A DNA stretch of 29,824 bases from an uncultured Clostridium sp. Its GTDB lineage: Bacteria > Bacillota > Clostridia > Lachnospirales > Lachnospiraceae. The translations under genes were made by a program, and so were the position numbers. Location: contig UQJF01000020.1 in NCBI GenBank assembly GCA_900541315.1, forward strand, positions 1 through 29,824, given 5' to 3'. This document shows, in pieces, positions 15,889 through 24,819 of the stretch; the first letter of the stretch is position 1, and each line of letters begins with the position of its first letter. Below the pieces are notes generated by a model. It made no database searches, was not told where the DNA came from, and saw nothing but the letters and a program-made list of their open reading frames with translations.

Positions 15889-15915
15889 GGAAACAGGTGG
15901 GAAAAGCCTGTTTCC
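15889..15915. repeat. Perfect hairpin at the edge of repeat copy B
   Basis: GGAAACAGG (15889-15897) pairs with CCTGTTTCC (15907-15915). The right arm is the start of the palindromic repeat copy. The left arm replaces the outer arm found in copy A. No T run follows, so it is not a normal terminator. Bases 15764-15888 hold no gene that I can support. Confidence 0.55.
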
Positions 15916-16041
15916 ATATTCATGAAAACAAGAAGCATGGTGGGTCCATCATGTGCTGATTTGGATGAAAAAGTGCTTATGTAAGCAAGCTTGCAACACA
16001 CTTTCTCATTTAAATCAGCACATAGCTGAGCTGTAACAAAT
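15910..16041. repeat. Palindromic intergenic repeat, 5'-truncated copy (B)
   Basis: This aligns to about 3889-4019 over some 130 bases with around 16 differences. It lacks the GTTACAG outer left arm. The arms ATGTGCTGATTT and AAATCAGCACAT are exactly complementary here, where copy A has mismatches or wobbles, so changes tend to keep the stem. It ends 25 bases before the -35 of the rpsJ promoter. Confidence 0.85.
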
Positions 16042-16066
16042 TATTTAAAAAAAAACAAAAAAATAC

Positions 16067-16095
16067 TTGCATTTCCTGATGATATATGTTATCTT
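16067..16095 (+). promoter_or_regulatory. Main promoter of the ribosomal superoperon
   Basis: TTGCAT (16067-16072), 17 bp, TATCTT (16090-16095) with a TG one base ahead of the -10. An A-rich tract (16047-16063) just upstream resembles an UP element. The expected start is near 16102. The next promoter of the same design is at 29078. Confidence 0.85.
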
Positions 16096-16101
16096 AGAAC
16101 A

Positions 16102-16330
16102 GCTGTGACATGATAGCAAAGAAACGTGAGGTTGCTGCCTTGCAAAGGGCAGGTTTTCCGTGGAGCGAATGTCAAGTTAGGAAACTGGCGACAAGTCACT
16201 GTACCAATTAAAGAATCTGCAAACAAGAGCAGGATCAGTGTGGAGTTCTATGAGGACACACACGGAAACGTGTACAGTCACCGCTTGTCGTACTTGGTTT
16301 ATAAAGTGCGAAAAGGAGGCGACTTTTTTT
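16102..16330 (+). promoter_or_regulatory. Structured rpsJ leader RNA
   Basis: This is a 229-nt untranslated leader. Long-range pairing joins GACAAG (16190-16195) with CTTGTC (16284-16289) and ACTGTAC (16198-16204) with GTACAGT (16272-16278). Smaller hairpins are CTGCC/GGCAG (16135-16139 with 16148-16152) and ACACG-GAAA-CGTGT (16257-16270 region). The ribosome binding site AAGGAGG (16313-16319) lies beyond the fold. The length and pairing suggest feedback control by a ribosomal protein of the operon, as L4 does in enterics, but I do not recognise a known leader family. Confidence 0.65.
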
Positions 16331-16648
16331 ATGGCAAGTCAAGTAATGAGAATCACATTAAAAGCTTATGATCATCAGTTAGTAGATCAGTCCGCTGGAA
16401 AGATCATCGAGACAGTAAAAAAGACAGGATCTCAGGTGAGCGGACCAGTGCCGTTACCAACCAAGAAAGAGGTTGTAACAATTCTGCGTGCGGTTCATAA
16501 GTACAAAGATTCCAGAGAGCAGTTCGAGCAGAGAACTCATAAGAGACTGATCGATATCACTGCACCAAGCCAGAAGACAGTAGATGCACTGTCCAGACTG
16601 GAAATGCCAGCTGGTGTATTCATCGACATCAAGATGAAAACAAAATAA
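16331..16648 (+). CDS. rpsJ: 30S ribosomal protein S10
   Basis: This is a 105-residue small-subunit protein of the 30S head, also NusE, the antitermination partner of NusB. The family opening [16 protein letters not shown] and the [11 protein letters not shown] loop are intact. The frame is open from 16238, but AAGGAGG at 16313-16319 and family length place the start at 16331. It is the first gene of the superoperon. A 178-nt structured spacer, not a normal short gap, separates it from rplC. Confidence 0.98.
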   Translation: MASQVMRITLKAYDHQLVDQSAGKIIETVKKTGSQVSGPVPLPTKKEVVTILRAVHKYKDSREQFEQRTHKRLIDITAPSQKTVDALSRLEMPAGVFIDIKMKTK

Positions 16649-16703
16649 TCCCAGTAAGCATTAATGAATAAGTTTATATCCTGAAGGGTTTAGATATAGA
16701 AGC

Positions 16704-16795
16704 AACACTACATTCCTGTAGGAATCAACATACCGGTAACGGTTCATAGTGTTCCACGTATATTAGGCTGTTCTAGGATGAATGCGAAAGCATTC
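16704..16795 (+). promoter_or_regulatory. Structured spacer RNA between rpsJ and rplC
   Basis: AACACTA (16704-16710) closes on TAGTGTT (16747-16753). Between these arms sit ATTCC-TGTA-GGAAT (16712-16725) and ACCG-GTAA-CGGT (16732-16743), giving a three-way-junction-like fold. A third hairpin, GAATGC-GAAA-GCATTC (16780-16795), follows. Two of the loops are GNRA type. The rplC ribosome binding site starts 18 bases later. This looks like a selected RNA fold that may bind a ribosomal protein or process the mRNA (inference). Confidence 0.65.
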
Positions 16796-16826
16796 CGCTG
16801 TAGATCATGAAACAGGAGGTAAGACA

Positions 16827-17462
16827 ATGAAGAAAGCGATTTTAGCAACAAAAGTCGGAATGACCCAGATCTTCAATGAGAATGGTGTGTTAGTTCCGGT
16901 AACCGTGCTTCAGGCAGGACCTTGCGTAGTAACCCAGGTTAAGACCGAAGAGAATGACGGTTACAAAGCAGTACAGGTTGGTTTCGTTGATAAGAGAGAA
17001 AAACTTGTTAACAAGCCACAGAAAGGCCACTTTGATAAGGCTGGCGTATCTTACAAGAGATATGTGAGAGAATTCAGATTTGAGAATGCGGAAGAGTATT
17101 CTGTAAAGGATGAGATCAAGGCTGAGATCTTCGCAGCAGGCGATAAGATCGATGCAACCGCTATTTCCAAAGGTAAAGGCTTCCAGGGCGCGATCAAGAG
17201 ACACGGACAGCACAGAGGACCTATGGCTCATGGTTCTAAATTCCATCGTCATCAGGGTTCCAATGGTTCCGCTACTACCCCAGGCCGCGTATTCAAGGGC
17301 AAGGGAATGCCTGGACAGATGGGTCACAAGCAGATCACTGTTCAGAATCTTGAAGTAGTTAGGGTTGACGCCGAGAACAACCTGATTCTGGTTAAGGGTG
17401 CAGTTCCAGGACCTAAGAAATGCCTGGTTACTGTAAGAGAAACCGTTAAGGTTGAAAGGTAA
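16827..17462 (+). CDS. rplC: 50S ribosomal protein L3
   Basis: This 211-residue protein binds near the 3' end of 23S rRNA and reaches the peptidyl-transferase centre. The family segments [22 protein letters not shown] and HGSKFHR are present. The open frame starts earlier at 16782, but AGGAGGT (16814-16820) is six bases before the ATG at 16827. Confidence 0.98.
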   Translation: MKKAILATKVGMTQIFNENGVLVPVTVLQAGPCVVTQVKTEENDGYKAVQVGFVDKREKLVNKPQKGHFDKAGVSYKRYVREFRFENAEEYSVKDEIKAEIFAAGDKIDATAISKGKGFQGAIKRHGQHRGPMAHGSKFHRHQGSNGSATTPGRVFKGKGMPGQMGHKQITVQNLEVVRVDAENNLILVKGAVPGPKKCLVTVRETVKVER

Positions 17463-17490
17463 GCTTTTATAGGAAAGGAGGAATACACAG

Positions 17491-18111
17491 ATGGCAAACG
17501 TATCTGTTTACAATATGGAAGGTAATGAAGTTGGCACATTAGAACTGAACGATGCCGTGTTCGGTGTAGAAGTAAACGAGCACCTGGTACATCTTGCAGT
17601 TGTTGCACAGCTTGCTAATAAGCGTCAGGGAACACAGAAAGCTAAAACACGTTCTGAGGTTTCTGGCGGTGGCAGAAAGCCATGGAGACAGAAAGGAACC
17701 GGTCATGCAAGACAGGGTTCAACAAGAGCTCCACAGTGGAAAGGCGGCGGTGTTGTATTTGCACCAACTCCTAGAGACTACACAATCAGACTGAACAAGA
17801 AGGAAAAGAGAGCAGCTCTTAAGTCCGCTCTGACAAGCCGTGTTCAGGAGAACAAGTTCATCGTTGTTGAAGAACTTAAGTTTAATGAGATCAAAACAAA
17901 GAACTTTAAGAATGTTCTGAACAATCTGAAGGTTAACAAGGCTCTGGTTGTTTTAAGCGAAAGCGATGAGAATGCAGTATTATCTGCAAGAAACATTGCT
18001 GATGTTAAGACTGCTCAGGCTGGAACCATCAATGTATACGACATTCTGAAGTACAACACAGTTGTTGCTAGTAAGGCAGCTGTTGCATCCATCGAGGAGG
18101 TATACGCATAA
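17491..18111 (+). CDS. rplD: 50S ribosomal protein L4
   Basis: This is a 206-residue large-subunit protein with the tunnel-lining loop around [20 protein letters not shown] (residues 53-72). In enteric bacteria L4 represses its own operon through the S10 leader. Whether it does so here depends on the unassigned leaders at 16102 and 16704. Its stop overlaps the rplW start by one base. Confidence 0.98.
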   Translation: MANVSVYNMEGNEVGTLELNDAVFGVEVNEHLVHLAVVAQLANKRQGTQKAKTRSEVSGGGRKPWRQKGTGHARQGSTRAPQWKGGGVVFAPTPRDYTIRLNKKEKRAALKSALTSRVQENKFIVVEELKFNEIKTKNFKNVLNNLKVNKALVVLSESDENAVLSARNIADVKTAQAGTINVYDILKYNTVVASKAAVASIEEVYA

Positions 18112-18410
18112 TGGCAGATATCAAATACTATGACGTCATCTTAAAACCAGTTATCACTGAGAAGAGCATGAACGCTATGGGTGATAAGAAGTATACTTTC
18201 ATGGTACATGTAGACGCTAACAAGTCTATGATCAAAGAAGCAGTTGAGAAGATGTTCCCAGGAACCAAGGTTGCTTCCGTAAACACCATGAACTGCGATG
18301 GCAAGACAAAGAGAAGAGGAATGACTTTCGGAAAGACCGCTGCTTCCAAGAAAGCTATTGTTAAGCTGACCGAGGATAGCAAGGAGATCGAAATCTTCCA
18401 GGGCTTATAA
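18111..18410 (+). CDS. rplW: 50S ribosomal protein L23
   Basis: This is a 99-residue protein at the exit of the ribosomal tunnel, a docking site for trigger factor and the signal recognition particle. KPVITEKSM near the start is characteristic. It is coupled to rplD by an overlapping TAATG. Confidence 0.98.
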   Translation: MADIKYYDVILKPVITEKSMNAMGDKKYTFMVHVDANKSMIKEAVEKMFPGTKVASVNTMNCDGKTKRRGMTFGKTAASKKAIVKLTEDSKEIEIFQGL

Positions 18411-18428
18411 TTTAAGACCCATCACCCC

Positions 18429-18478
18429 GCCGGGTATGTGCCCGGCCGGAGAACTTATACGGCTTCTATAACAGCCGT
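18429..18478 (+). promoter_or_regulatory. Two hairpins in the rplW-rplB gap
   Basis: GCCGGG (18429-18434) pairs with CCCGGC (18441-18446), and ACGGCT (18459-18464) with AGCCGT (18473-18478). No T run follows either. They may set mRNA processing or translation of rplB. Confidence 0.5.
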
Positions 18479-18505
18479 GAAAAGAAAAGAAAAGGAGTAA
18501 ATGTC

Positions 18506-19351
18506 ATGGGAATTAAGAAGTATGGTGCTTATACACCTTCCAGAAGACATATGACCGGTTCTGATTTCAAGGAAATCACCAAGAAAACTCCAGAGAAGTC
18601 TCTGGTAGTATCTCTGGCTAAGAATGCTGGTCGTAACAATCAGGGTAAGATCACTGTTCGTCACAGAGGCGGCGGCAGCAGAAGAAAATATAGAATTATC
18701 GATTTCAAGAGAAACAGCAAGGATGGTATCCCGGCAACCGTTATCGGTATCGAGTACGATCCAAACAGAAGTGCAAATATCGCACTGATCTGCTATGCAG
18801 ATGGAACCAAGTCTTATATCTTAGCTCCTCAGGGATTAACTGATGGAATGAAGGTTATGAGCGGTGAAACTGCAGAAGCAAAAGTTGGTAACTGCATGCC
18901 ACTGTTCCATGTTCCAGTAGGTACTCAGGTACACAACATTGAGCTGTATCCTGGTAAGGGTGGTCAGCTGGTTCGTTCCGCTGGTAACTCTGCTCAGCTT
19001 ATGGCTAAGGAAGGCAAGTATGCAACCTTACGTTTACCTTCAGGTGAAATGAGAATGGTTCCGATCATCTGCCGCGCAACAATCGGTGTTGTTGGCAATG
19101 GCGAACACTCCCTGATCAACATTGGTAAAGCTGGTAGAACCCGTCACATGGGCATCAGACCTACAGTTCGCGGTTCCGTTATGAACCCGAATGATCATCC
19201 ACACGGTGGTGGTGAAGGAAAGACCGGTATCGGCCGTCCAGGTCCATGCACACCTTGGGGCAAGCCTGCTCTGGGTCTGAAGACCAGAAAGAAAAACAAG
19301 CAGTCTAATAAGTTGATCGTAAGAAGACGTGATGGCAAAACCATCAAATAA
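18506..19351 (+). CDS. rplB: 50S ribosomal protein L2
   Basis: This is a 281-residue protein needed for subunit joining and peptidyl-transferase function. The conserved [16 protein letters not shown] loop near residue 230 and the basic C-terminus ([18 protein letters not shown]) are intact. AAGGAG precedes the ATG. Confidence 0.98.
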   Translation: MGIKKYGAYTPSRRHMTGSDFKEITKKTPEKSLVVSLAKNAGRNNQGKITVRHRGGGSRRKYRIIDFKRNSKDGIPATVIGIEYDPNRSANIALICYADGTKSYILAPQGLTDGMKVMSGETAEAKVGNCMPLFHVPVGTQVHNIELYPGKGGQLVRSAGNSAQLMAKEGKYATLRLPSGEMRMVPIICRATIGVVGNGEHSLINIGKAGRTRHMGIRPTVRGSVMNPNDHPHGGGEGKTGIGRPGPCTPWGKPALGLKTRKKNKQSNKLIVRRRDGKTIK

Positions 19352-19370
19352 TTAAGGAGGTTAAGAACAC

Positions 19371-19655
19371 ATGGCTCGTTCACTGAAAAAAGGACCATTT
19401 GCAGATGCACATCTGTTAAAGAAAGTAGACGCTATGAATGCAGCAGGACAGAAGCAGGTAATCAAGACCTGGTCCCGTCGTTCAACAATCTTCCCTCAGA
19501 TGGTTGGTCACACAATCGCTGTACATGACGGAAGAAAACACGTTCCGGTATACGTTACTGAGGATATGGTAGGACACAAACTGGGTGAGTTCGTAGCAAC
19601 CAGAACCTACAGAGGCCACGGTAAAGACGAGAAGAAGTCCGCTGTTAGAAAGTAA
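19371..19655 (+). CDS. rpsS: 30S ribosomal protein S19
   Basis: This is a 94-residue protein of the 30S head, next to S13. It has the [12 protein letters not shown] opening and the [14 protein letters not shown] segment. AAGGAGG lies nine bases upstream. Confidence 0.98.
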   Translation: MARSLKKGPFADAHLLKKVDAMNAAGQKQVIKTWSRRSTIFPQMVGHTIAVHDGRKHVPVYVTEDMVGHKLGEFVATRTYRGHGKDEKKSAVRK

Positions 19656-19686
19656 TCCACAGGTAAATTGAAAGGAGGTTTTACAA

Positions 19687-20073
19687 ATGGCAAGAGGACA
19701 TAGATCCCAAATTAAGAGAGAAAGAAATGCCCAGAAGGACACCAGACCAAGCGCAACACTGTCTTACGCTAGAGTGTCTGTCCAGAAGGCTTGCTTTGTA
19801 TTAGATGCCATCAGAGGCAAAGATTTACAGACCGCACTTGGTATTGTAACTTACAATCCTAGATATGCTTCCAGCTTAGTAAAGAAGTTACTGGAATCAG
19901 CAGCAGCAAACGCTGAGAACAATAACAACATGGACCCTGCAAAACTGTACGTAGAAGAGTGCTATGCAAACCAGGGACCGATCATGAAGAGGGTTAGACC
20001 GAGAGCTCAGGGCCGTGCTTACAGAATCGAGAAGAGAATGAGCCACATCACTGTAGTTCTGAATGAGAAATAA
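19687..20073 (+). CDS. rplV: 50S ribosomal protein L22
   Basis: This 128-residue protein has a long beta-hairpin that lines the exit tunnel and forms a site of macrolide resistance mutations. The KRVRPRAQGRAYRIEKRMSH stretch is the hairpin signature. AAAGGAGG precedes the ATG. Confidence 0.98.
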   Translation: MARGHRSQIKRERNAQKDTRPSATLSYARVSVQKACFVLDAIRGKDLQTALGIVTYNPRYASSLVKKLLESAAANAENNNNMDPAKLYVEECYANQGPIMKRVRPRAQGRAYRIEKRMSHITVVLNEK

Positions 20074-20086
20074 ATAGGAGGCAAAT

Positions 20087-20743
20087 ATGGGACAGAAAGT
20101 TAATCCACACGGCATTAGAGTCGGTGTTATTAAAGACTGGGATTCCAGATGGTATGCAGAAGCTGATTTTGCAGACAACCTGGTTGAAGACTATAATATT
20201 AGAAAGTTCCTTAAGAACAAATTAAAGAGCTCCAGCGTTTCCAAGATCGAGATCGAGCGCGCATCTGACAGAGTGAAAGTTATCATCTACACTGCTAAGC
20301 CAGGCGTTGTTATCGGTAAGGGCGGCGCAGAGATTGAAAAGCTGAAAGCAGAAGTTCAGAAGATGACTGCTAAGAAGCTGTTCGTAGACATCAAAGAGAT
20401 CAAGAGACCAGACAGAGATGCTCAGCTGGTTGCTGAATCTATCGCACAGCAGCTTGAGAACCGTGTATCCTTCCGTCGTGCTATGAAGTCTACCATGGGC
20501 AGAACCATGAAGGCTGGCGTTAAGGGTATCAAGACTGCAGTCGCAGGTCGTTTAGGCGGTGCTGATATGGCTCGTACAGAGTTCTACAGCGAAGGTACTA
20601 TTCCGCTTCAGACATTAAGAGCAGATATTGACTATGGTTTCGCAGAAGCAGATACAACCTACGGCAAGATTGGCGTTAAGGTATGGATCTACAAAGGCGA
20701 GGTACTTCCTACTAAAGGAAATAAGGAAGGGAGCGATAAATAA
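20087..20743 (+). CDS. rpsC: 30S ribosomal protein S3
   Basis: This is a 218-residue protein with an N-terminal KH domain whose GxxG loop ([13 protein letters not shown]) is visible near residue 75. It sits at the mRNA entry channel. The opening is [13 protein letters not shown]. Its stop overlaps the rplP start. Confidence 0.98.
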   Translation: MGQKVNPHGIRVGVIKDWDSRWYAEADFADNLVEDYNIRKFLKNKLKSSSVSKIEIERASDRVKVIIYTAKPGVVIGKGGAEIEKLKAEVQKMTAKKLFVDIKEIKRPDRDAQLVAESIAQQLENRVSFRRAMKSTMGRTMKAGVKGIKTAVAGRLGGADMARTEFYSEGTIPLQTLRADIDYGFAEADTTYGKIGVKVWIYKGEVLPTKGNKEGSDK

Positions 20744-21180
20744 TGTTAATGCCTAAGAGAGTTAAGCGTCGTAAACAGTTCCGTGGATCTATGGCCGGCA
20801 AGGCATTAAGAGGCAATACGATCTCTAACGGTGAGTACGGTTTAGTCGCTACTGAACCATGTTGGATCAAATCAAACCAGATTGAAGCAGCCCGTGTTGC
20901 TATGACCCGTTATATTAAGCGTGGTGGTAAAGTCTGGATCAAGATTTTCCCGGATAAACCTGTAACAGCAAAGCCAGCAGAAACCCGTATGGGTTCCGGT
21001 AAAGGCGCTCTGGAGTACTGGGTAGCAGTTGTAAAGCCAGGCCGCGTATTATTTGAGATCGCTGGTGTACCAGAGGAAACAGCTAAGGAAGCACTTCGTC
21101 TTGCTATGCACAAACTGCCATGCAAGTGCAAAATTGTTTCTAAAGCAGATTTAGAAGGCGGTGATAACAGTGAAAACTAA
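20743..21180 (+). CDS. rplP: 50S ribosomal protein L16
   Basis: This is a 145-residue protein near the A-site tRNA, with the [15 protein letters not shown] opening and the [19 protein letters not shown] segment. It is translationally coupled to rpsC (TAATG) and overlaps the start of rpmC. Confidence 0.98.
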   Translation: MLMPKRVKRRKQFRGSMAGKALRGNTISNGEYGLVATEPCWIKSNQIEAARVAMTRYIKRGGKVWIKIFPDKPVTAKPAETRMGSGKGALEYWVAVVKPGRVLFEIAGVPEETAKEALRLAMHKLPCKCKIVSKADLEGGDNSEN

Positions 21181-21373
21181 TAAGTTTGTAGAAGAGTTAA
21201 AGAATAAGTCAGCAAATGAGCTGAATGAAGAGTTAGTAGCTGCGAAGAAGGAACTGTTTAATTTAAGATTCCAGAATGCAACCAATCAGTTAGACAACAC
21301 ATCCCGGATCAAAGAAGTTCGTAAGAACATCGCTCGTATCCAGACTGTTATCACTGAGAAGGCTAATGCTTAA
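21170..21373 (+). CDS. rpmC: 50S ribosomal protein L29
   Basis: This is a 67-residue helical-hairpin protein at the tunnel exit. Two in-frame GTG codons compete (21161 and 21170). The second has GAAGGCGG eight bases upstream and gives the usual MKTNKF start. The first has only a two-base spacing. It overlaps the end of rplP by 11 bases, so translation is coupled. Confidence 0.93.
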   Translation: MKTNKFVEELKNKSANELNEELVAAKKELFNLRFQNATNQLDNTSRIKEVRKNIARIQTVITEKANA

Positions 21374-21390
21374 TGAAAGGAGAACTTACC

Positions 21391-21645
21391 GTGGAAAGAA
21401 ATTTAAGAAAAACCCGTATCGGTAAAGTGGTAAGCAACAAGATGGATAAGACCATCGTTGTAGCAATCGAGGACCACGTAAAGCACCCAATGATCGGTAA
21501 GATCGTTAAGAAAACCGTTAAGCTGAAAGCTCATGATGAGAACAATGAGTGCGGCATCGGTGATACTGTAAAAGTAATGGAAACAAGACCACTGTCCAAG
21601 GATAAGAGATGGAGACTTGTTGAGATTATCGAGAAAGCAAGATAA
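21391..21645 (+). CDS. rpsQ: 30S ribosomal protein S17
   Basis: This is an 84-residue OB-fold rRNA-binding protein. An ATG at 21373 overlaps the rpmC stop and is in frame. AAAGGAGAA (21376-21384) serves the GTG at 21391, which gives the normal MERNLRKTR start. The longer form would put the ribosome binding site inside the gene. Confidence 0.92.
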   Translation: MERNLRKTRIGKVVSNKMDKTIVVAIEDHVKHPMIGKIVKKTVKLKAHDENNECGIGDTVKVMETRPLSKDKRWRLVEIIEKAR

Positions 21646-21666
21646 TTAGGGAAGGAGTTAACAGGT

Positions 21667-22035
21667 ATGGTTCAGCAGGAAACAAGACTTAAGGTTGCCG
21701 ACAATACCGGTGCAAAAGAACTTCTCTGCATCCGTGTATTAGGTGGTTCAACCAGAAGATATGCAAATATCGGCGATGTCATCGTTGCTTCTGTTAAAGA
21801 TGCAACACCAGGCGGTGTTGTAAAGAAGGGCGATGTTGTAAAGGCTGTAGTAGTTCGTACCGTTAGAGGCGCTCGCCGTAAAGACGGTTCTTACATCAAG
21901 TTCGATGAGAACGCAGCAGTTATTATTAAGGATGACAAGACTCCAAGAGGAACTCGTATCTTTGGGCCTGTAGCTAGAGAATTAAGAGACAAGCAGTTCA
22001 TGAAGATTGTCTCCTTAGCTCCAGAAGTATTATAA
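21667..22035 (+). CDS. rplN: 50S ribosomal protein L14
   Basis: This is a 122-residue subunit-interface protein with the [19 protein letters not shown] opening and the [23 protein letters not shown] ending in two parts. GAAGGAG precedes the ATG. Confidence 0.98.
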   Translation: MVQQETRLKVADNTGAKELLCIRVLGGSTRRYANIGDVIVASVKDATPGGVVKKGDVVKAVVVRTVRGARRKDGSYIKFDENAAVIIKDDKTPRGTRIFGPVARELRDKQFMKIVSLAPEVL

Positions 22036-22049
22036 GGAGGGTGTCCACT

Positions 22050-22355
22050 GTGCAGAAAATCAAGAAAGACGATTTAGTAGTAGTAATCGCAGGAAAAGAT
22101 AAAGACAAACAGGGAAAGGTACTCTCTGTTGACGTAAAGAAGAACAAAGTTCTGGTTCAGGGCTGCAACATGGTTACAAAGCACACCAAGCAGTCTCCGG
22201 CTAACCCACAGGGCGGCATCGTGAATCAGGAGGCTCCAATTGATATCTCCAATGTAATGCTGGTAGTAGACGGCAAAGCAACCAGAGTTGGCTTTGAAGT
22301 AAGAGACGGAAAGAAAGTCCGCGTTGCTAAGAAGACCGGTAAGGTTGTTGAATAA
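22050..22355 (+). CDS. rplX: 50S ribosomal protein L24
   Basis: This is a 101-residue assembly-initiator protein with a KOW motif ([18 protein letters not shown]). The frame is open from a GTG at 22041, but that codon directly follows AAGGAGG (22034-22040). The GTG at 22050 has a normal nine-base spacing and gives the family start MQKIKKDD. Confidence 0.93.
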   Translation: MQKIKKDDLVVVIAGKDKDKQGKVLSVDVKKNKVLVQGCNMVTKHTKQSPANPQGGIVNQEAPIDISNVMLVVDGKATRVGFEVRDGKKVRVAKKTGKVVE

Positions 22356-22378
22356 TTCAGGAGAGGAGGAAAAAAACG

Positions 22379-22918
22379 TTGGCTAGATTAAAAGAACAGT
22401 ATCAGAACGAATTCGTAGACGCTCTGATGAAGAAATTTGGATATAAGAACGTTATGCAGGTGCCGAAGCTTGATAAGATCGTTATCAACATGGGCGTAGG
22501 CGAAGCTAAGGAAAATGCCAAGGTTCTGGATTCCGCAGTTAGAGATCTGGAGATCATCTCCGGTCAGAAAGCTGTAACAACCAAGGCTAAAAAGTCTGTT
22601 GCAAACTTCAAGATCCGTGAAGGCATGGCAATCGGCTGCAAGGTAACCCTTCGTGGTGAGAGAATGTACGAATTCCTTGATCGTCTGATCAACCTGGCAC
22701 TGCCACGTGTACGTGACTTTAGAGGTGTTAACCCTAACGCATTTGATGGCAGAGGAAACTATGCTCTTGGTATCAAGGAGCAGCTGATTTTCCCTGAAAT
22801 TGAGTACGATAAAGTTGACAAGGTAAGAGGTATGGATATCATCTTCGTTACCACCGCTAATACTGACGAAGAAGCGCGTGAACTTTTGACATTATTCAAT
22901 ATGCCTTTTGCAAAATAG
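22379..22918 (+). CDS. rplE: 50S ribosomal protein L5
   Basis: This is a 179-residue central-protuberance protein that contacts 5S rRNA. It uses a TTG start with GAGAGGAGGA eight bases upstream. The family opening MARLKEQYQ and the [19 protein letters not shown] segment are present. Confidence 0.97.
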   Translation: MARLKEQYQNEFVDALMKKFGYKNVMQVPKLDKIVINMGVGEAKENAKVLDSAVRDLEIISGQKAVTTKAKKSVANFKIREGMAIGCKVTLRGERMYEFLDRLINLALPRVRDFRGVNPNAFDGRGNYALGIKEQLIFPEIEYDKVDKVRGMDIIFVTTANTDEEARELLTLFNMPFAK

Positions 22919-22934
22919 TTAGGAGGAAACATTC

Positions 22935-23120
22935 ATGGCTAAGACTTCAATGAAGATCAAACAGCAGCGTCCTGCTAAATTCTCTACCAGAGAGTACAAT
23001 CGCTGCAGAATCTGTGGCCGTCCACATGCTTACCTGAGAAAATATGGTATCTGCCGTATTTGTTTCCGTGAGTTAGCATATAAGGGTCAGATTCCTGGCG
23101 TTAAGAAAGCAAGCTGGTAG
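22935..23120 (+). CDS. rpsZ: 30S ribosomal protein S14, zinc-binding type
   Basis: This is a 61-residue short form with two CxxC pairs at Cys24/27 and Cys40/43 that bind zinc. Firmicutes often carry a second, zinc-free paralogue elsewhere for zinc limitation. None is in this window. Confidence 0.98.
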   Translation: MAKTSMKIKQQRPAKFSTREYNRCRICGRPHAYLRKYGICRICFRELAYKGQIPGVKKASW

Positions 23121-23128
23121 GCTGAAGG

Positions 23129-23172
23129 CCCGTTACAGCACCTGACAGCATAAGTTTGTCAGGTCTGGCGGG
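23129..23172 (+). promoter_or_regulatory. Two-part hairpin between rpsZ and rpsH
   Basis: CCCG (23129-23132) pairs with CGGG (23169-23172) outside, and ACCTGACA (23140-23147) with TGTCAGGT (23157-23164) inside. There is no T run. In enteric bacteria S8 represses the spc operon by binding a hairpin near the rplE start. This fold sits one gene later and could play a comparable part (inference). Confidence 0.55.
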
Positions 23173-23211
23173 TGAAGATAGATAGAATTTAGAAAAGGAG
23201 GCATTTTCAAA

Positions 23212-23613
23212 ATGACAATGAGCGATCCAATTGCAGATATGCTTACAAGAATCCGTAATGCAAACACTGCAAAGCATGATACAGTAGATGTACCTTCTTC
23301 CAAGATGAAATTAGCTATCGCTGATATCCTGGTAAATGAAGGTTATATTGCAAAGTACGATCTGGTAGAGGATGGCGCTTTCCAGAACATCCACATTACC
23401 TTAAAGTACGGTAAAGATAAGAACGAAAAGATTATTTCCGGTATCAAGAGAATCTCCAAACCAGGTCTGCGTGTATACGCTGACAAGGAGAACCTGCCGA
23501 AGGTTCTTGGCGGTCTTGGTACTGCAATCCTCTCCACCAATCAGGGTGTGATCACCGATAAGGAAGCACGCAAGCTTGGCGTAGGCGGCGAAGTTCTGGC
23601 TTTCGTTTGGTAG
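23212..23613 (+). CDS. rpsH: 30S ribosomal protein S8
   Basis: This is a 133-residue primary 16S rRNA-binding protein, the known autogenous repressor of the spc operon in E. coli. The [16 protein letters not shown] opening is intact. The start may be the ATG at 23212 or 23218. AAAGGAGG (23194-23201) favours 23212. Confidence 0.97.
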   Translation: MTMSDPIADMLTRIRNANTAKHDTVDVPSSKMKLAIADILVNEGYIAKYDLVEDGAFQNIHITLKYGKDKNEKIISGIKRISKPGLRVYADKENLPKVLGGLGTAILSTNQGVITDKEARKLGVGGEVLAFVW

Positions 23614-23621
23614 GCTTTGAA

Positions 23622-23844
23622 TACTTGGCGAGGTCTTTTCGAGCCTAGTATGAAAGCCCGTCCTGAGACTTAGCGAGGTTTTTTCGAGCTTAGTCGAATG
23701 GACGATAGTAACTTCGATTGCACTAAGTTCGTGAGAGACCTCACTAAGTGCAACGAAGTGCTTTCATACGTAAGCATTTTGAAATACAAATGCTAAGTAT
23801 GAAAAGCATGTAACTGAAAACAGAGAGGACGCATATGTCCTCTC
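23622..23844 (+). promoter_or_regulatory. Five-hairpin spacer between rpsH and rplF
   Basis: There are five successive stems. H1 (23622-23650) and H2 (23667-23695) are sister 29-nt hairpins (11-7-11) with a T.T mismatch and tandem G.A mismatches. H3 (23711-23759) pairs ACTTCG/CGAAGT and TTGCACT/AGTGCAA. H4 (23762-23804) pairs TTTCATAC/GTATGAAA and AGCATTT/AAATGCT. H5 (23823-23844) is a perfect GAGAGGAC/GTCCTCTC stem 13 bases before the AGGAGGT that serves rplF. No open frame with a ribosome binding site is present. It is probably a transcribed insertion or regulatory RNA within the operon. Confidence 0.75.
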
Positions 23845-23872
23845 CGAGAATTTAAGTAGGAGGTAAAAAGGC

Positions 23873-24415
23873 ATGTCACGTATCGGTAGAATGCCAGTTG
23901 CGATCCCAGCAGGTGTAACTGTTACAATCGCAGAAGGAAATAAGGTGACTGTAAAAGGTCCAAAGGGAACATTAGAGAGAGAGCTCCCGGTTGAGCTGAC
24001 CATCGAAGAGAAGGACGGTCACGTTATCGTAAGCAGACCAAACGATTTAAAGAGAATGAAATCTTTACATGGTCTGACCAGAACCCTGATCAACAACATG
24101 ATCCATGGTGTTACTGAGGGTTATGAGAAGGTTCTTGAAGTAAACGGTGTTGGTTACAGAGCTGCTAAGCAGGGAAAGAAACTGACTTTAAACCTTGGAT
24201 ATTCTCATCCAGTAGAGATGGAAGATCCAGAAGGTATTGAAACTGTTTGCGACGGACAGAACAAGATCATCGTTAAAGGTATCAGTAAAGAAAAAGTTGG
24301 CCAGTACGCTGCTGAAATCAGAGACAAGAGAAGACCTGAGCCTTACAAGGGCAAAGGTATCAAGTATGCTGACGAAGTTATCAGACGTAAAGTTGGTAAG
24401 ACTGGTAAGAAATAA
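23873..24415 (+). CDS. rplF: 50S ribosomal protein L6
   Basis: This is a 180-residue protein near the factor-binding site. It opens [15 protein letters not shown], and the C-terminal [14 protein letters not shown] segment is characteristic. AGGAGGT lies 10 bases before the ATG. The preceding 259-nt spacer is exceptional for this operon. Confidence 0.98.
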   Translation: MSRIGRMPVAIPAGVTVTIAEGNKVTVKGPKGTLERELPVELTIEEKDGHVIVSRPNDLKRMKSLHGLTRTLINNMIHGVTEGYEKVLEVNGVGYRAAKQGKKLTLNLGYSHPVEMEDPEGIETVCDGQNKIIVKGISKEKVGQYAAEIRDKRRPEPYKGKGIKYADEVIRRKVGKTGKK

Positions 24416-24433
24416 TTTAAGGAGAGTGTAAAA

Positions 24434-24802
24434 ATGGTTAACAAACAGTCAAGAAGCGAAATTCGCGTAAAGAAGCACAACAGAATGCGTAACCGTTTTG
24501 CTGGCACAGCAGAGAGACCGCGTCTGGCAGTGTTTAGAAGTAATAATCATATGTATGCTCAAATTATCGACGATACGGTTGGTAACACACTGGTTGCTGC
24601 TTCCACAGTTGAGAAAGAGATCAAGGCTGAACTGGAGAAGACAAATGACAAGGCAGCTGCAGCATACGTTGGTACAGTAATTGCAAAGAGAGCCCTTGAA
24701 AAAGGTATCAAGGAAGTTGTTTTCGATAGAGGCGGCTTTATTTATCAGGGTAAGATTCAGGCATTAGCAGATGCAGCTCGTGAAGCTGGTCTGGATTTCT
24801 AA
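24434..24802 (+). CDS. rplR: 50S ribosomal protein L18
   Basis: This is a 122-residue 5S rRNA-binding protein. The [20 protein letters not shown] and [12 protein letters not shown] segments identify it. AAGGAGAG precedes the ATG. Confidence 0.98.
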   Translation: MVNKQSRSEIRVKKHNRMRNRFAGTAERPRLAVFRSNNHMYAQIIDDTVGNTLVAASTVEKEIKAELEKTNDKAAAAYVGTVIAKRALEKGIKEVVFDRGGFIYQGKIQALADAAREAGLDF

Positions 24803-24819
24803 TAGAGAGGAGAACAAAC

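Noticed and set aside
15875..15958. 28-codon frame in repeat copy B with a similar peptide in copy A
   Set aside because: Start regions differ, and most codon differences change the amino acid. The shared DNA palindrome explains the similarity.
16126..16371. 81-codon frame in the rpsJ leader
   Set aside because: It overlaps the S10 start in another frame, has no proper start signal and is explained by the structured leader.
16890..17327. Long minus-strand frames inside ribosomal genes
   Set aside because: They are antisense shadows of highly conserved coding regions, without ribosome binding sites.
23622..23844. CRISPR-like array in the rpsH-rplF spacer
   Set aside because: There are only two related repeats, each itself a hairpin, with no regular spacers and no cas genes.
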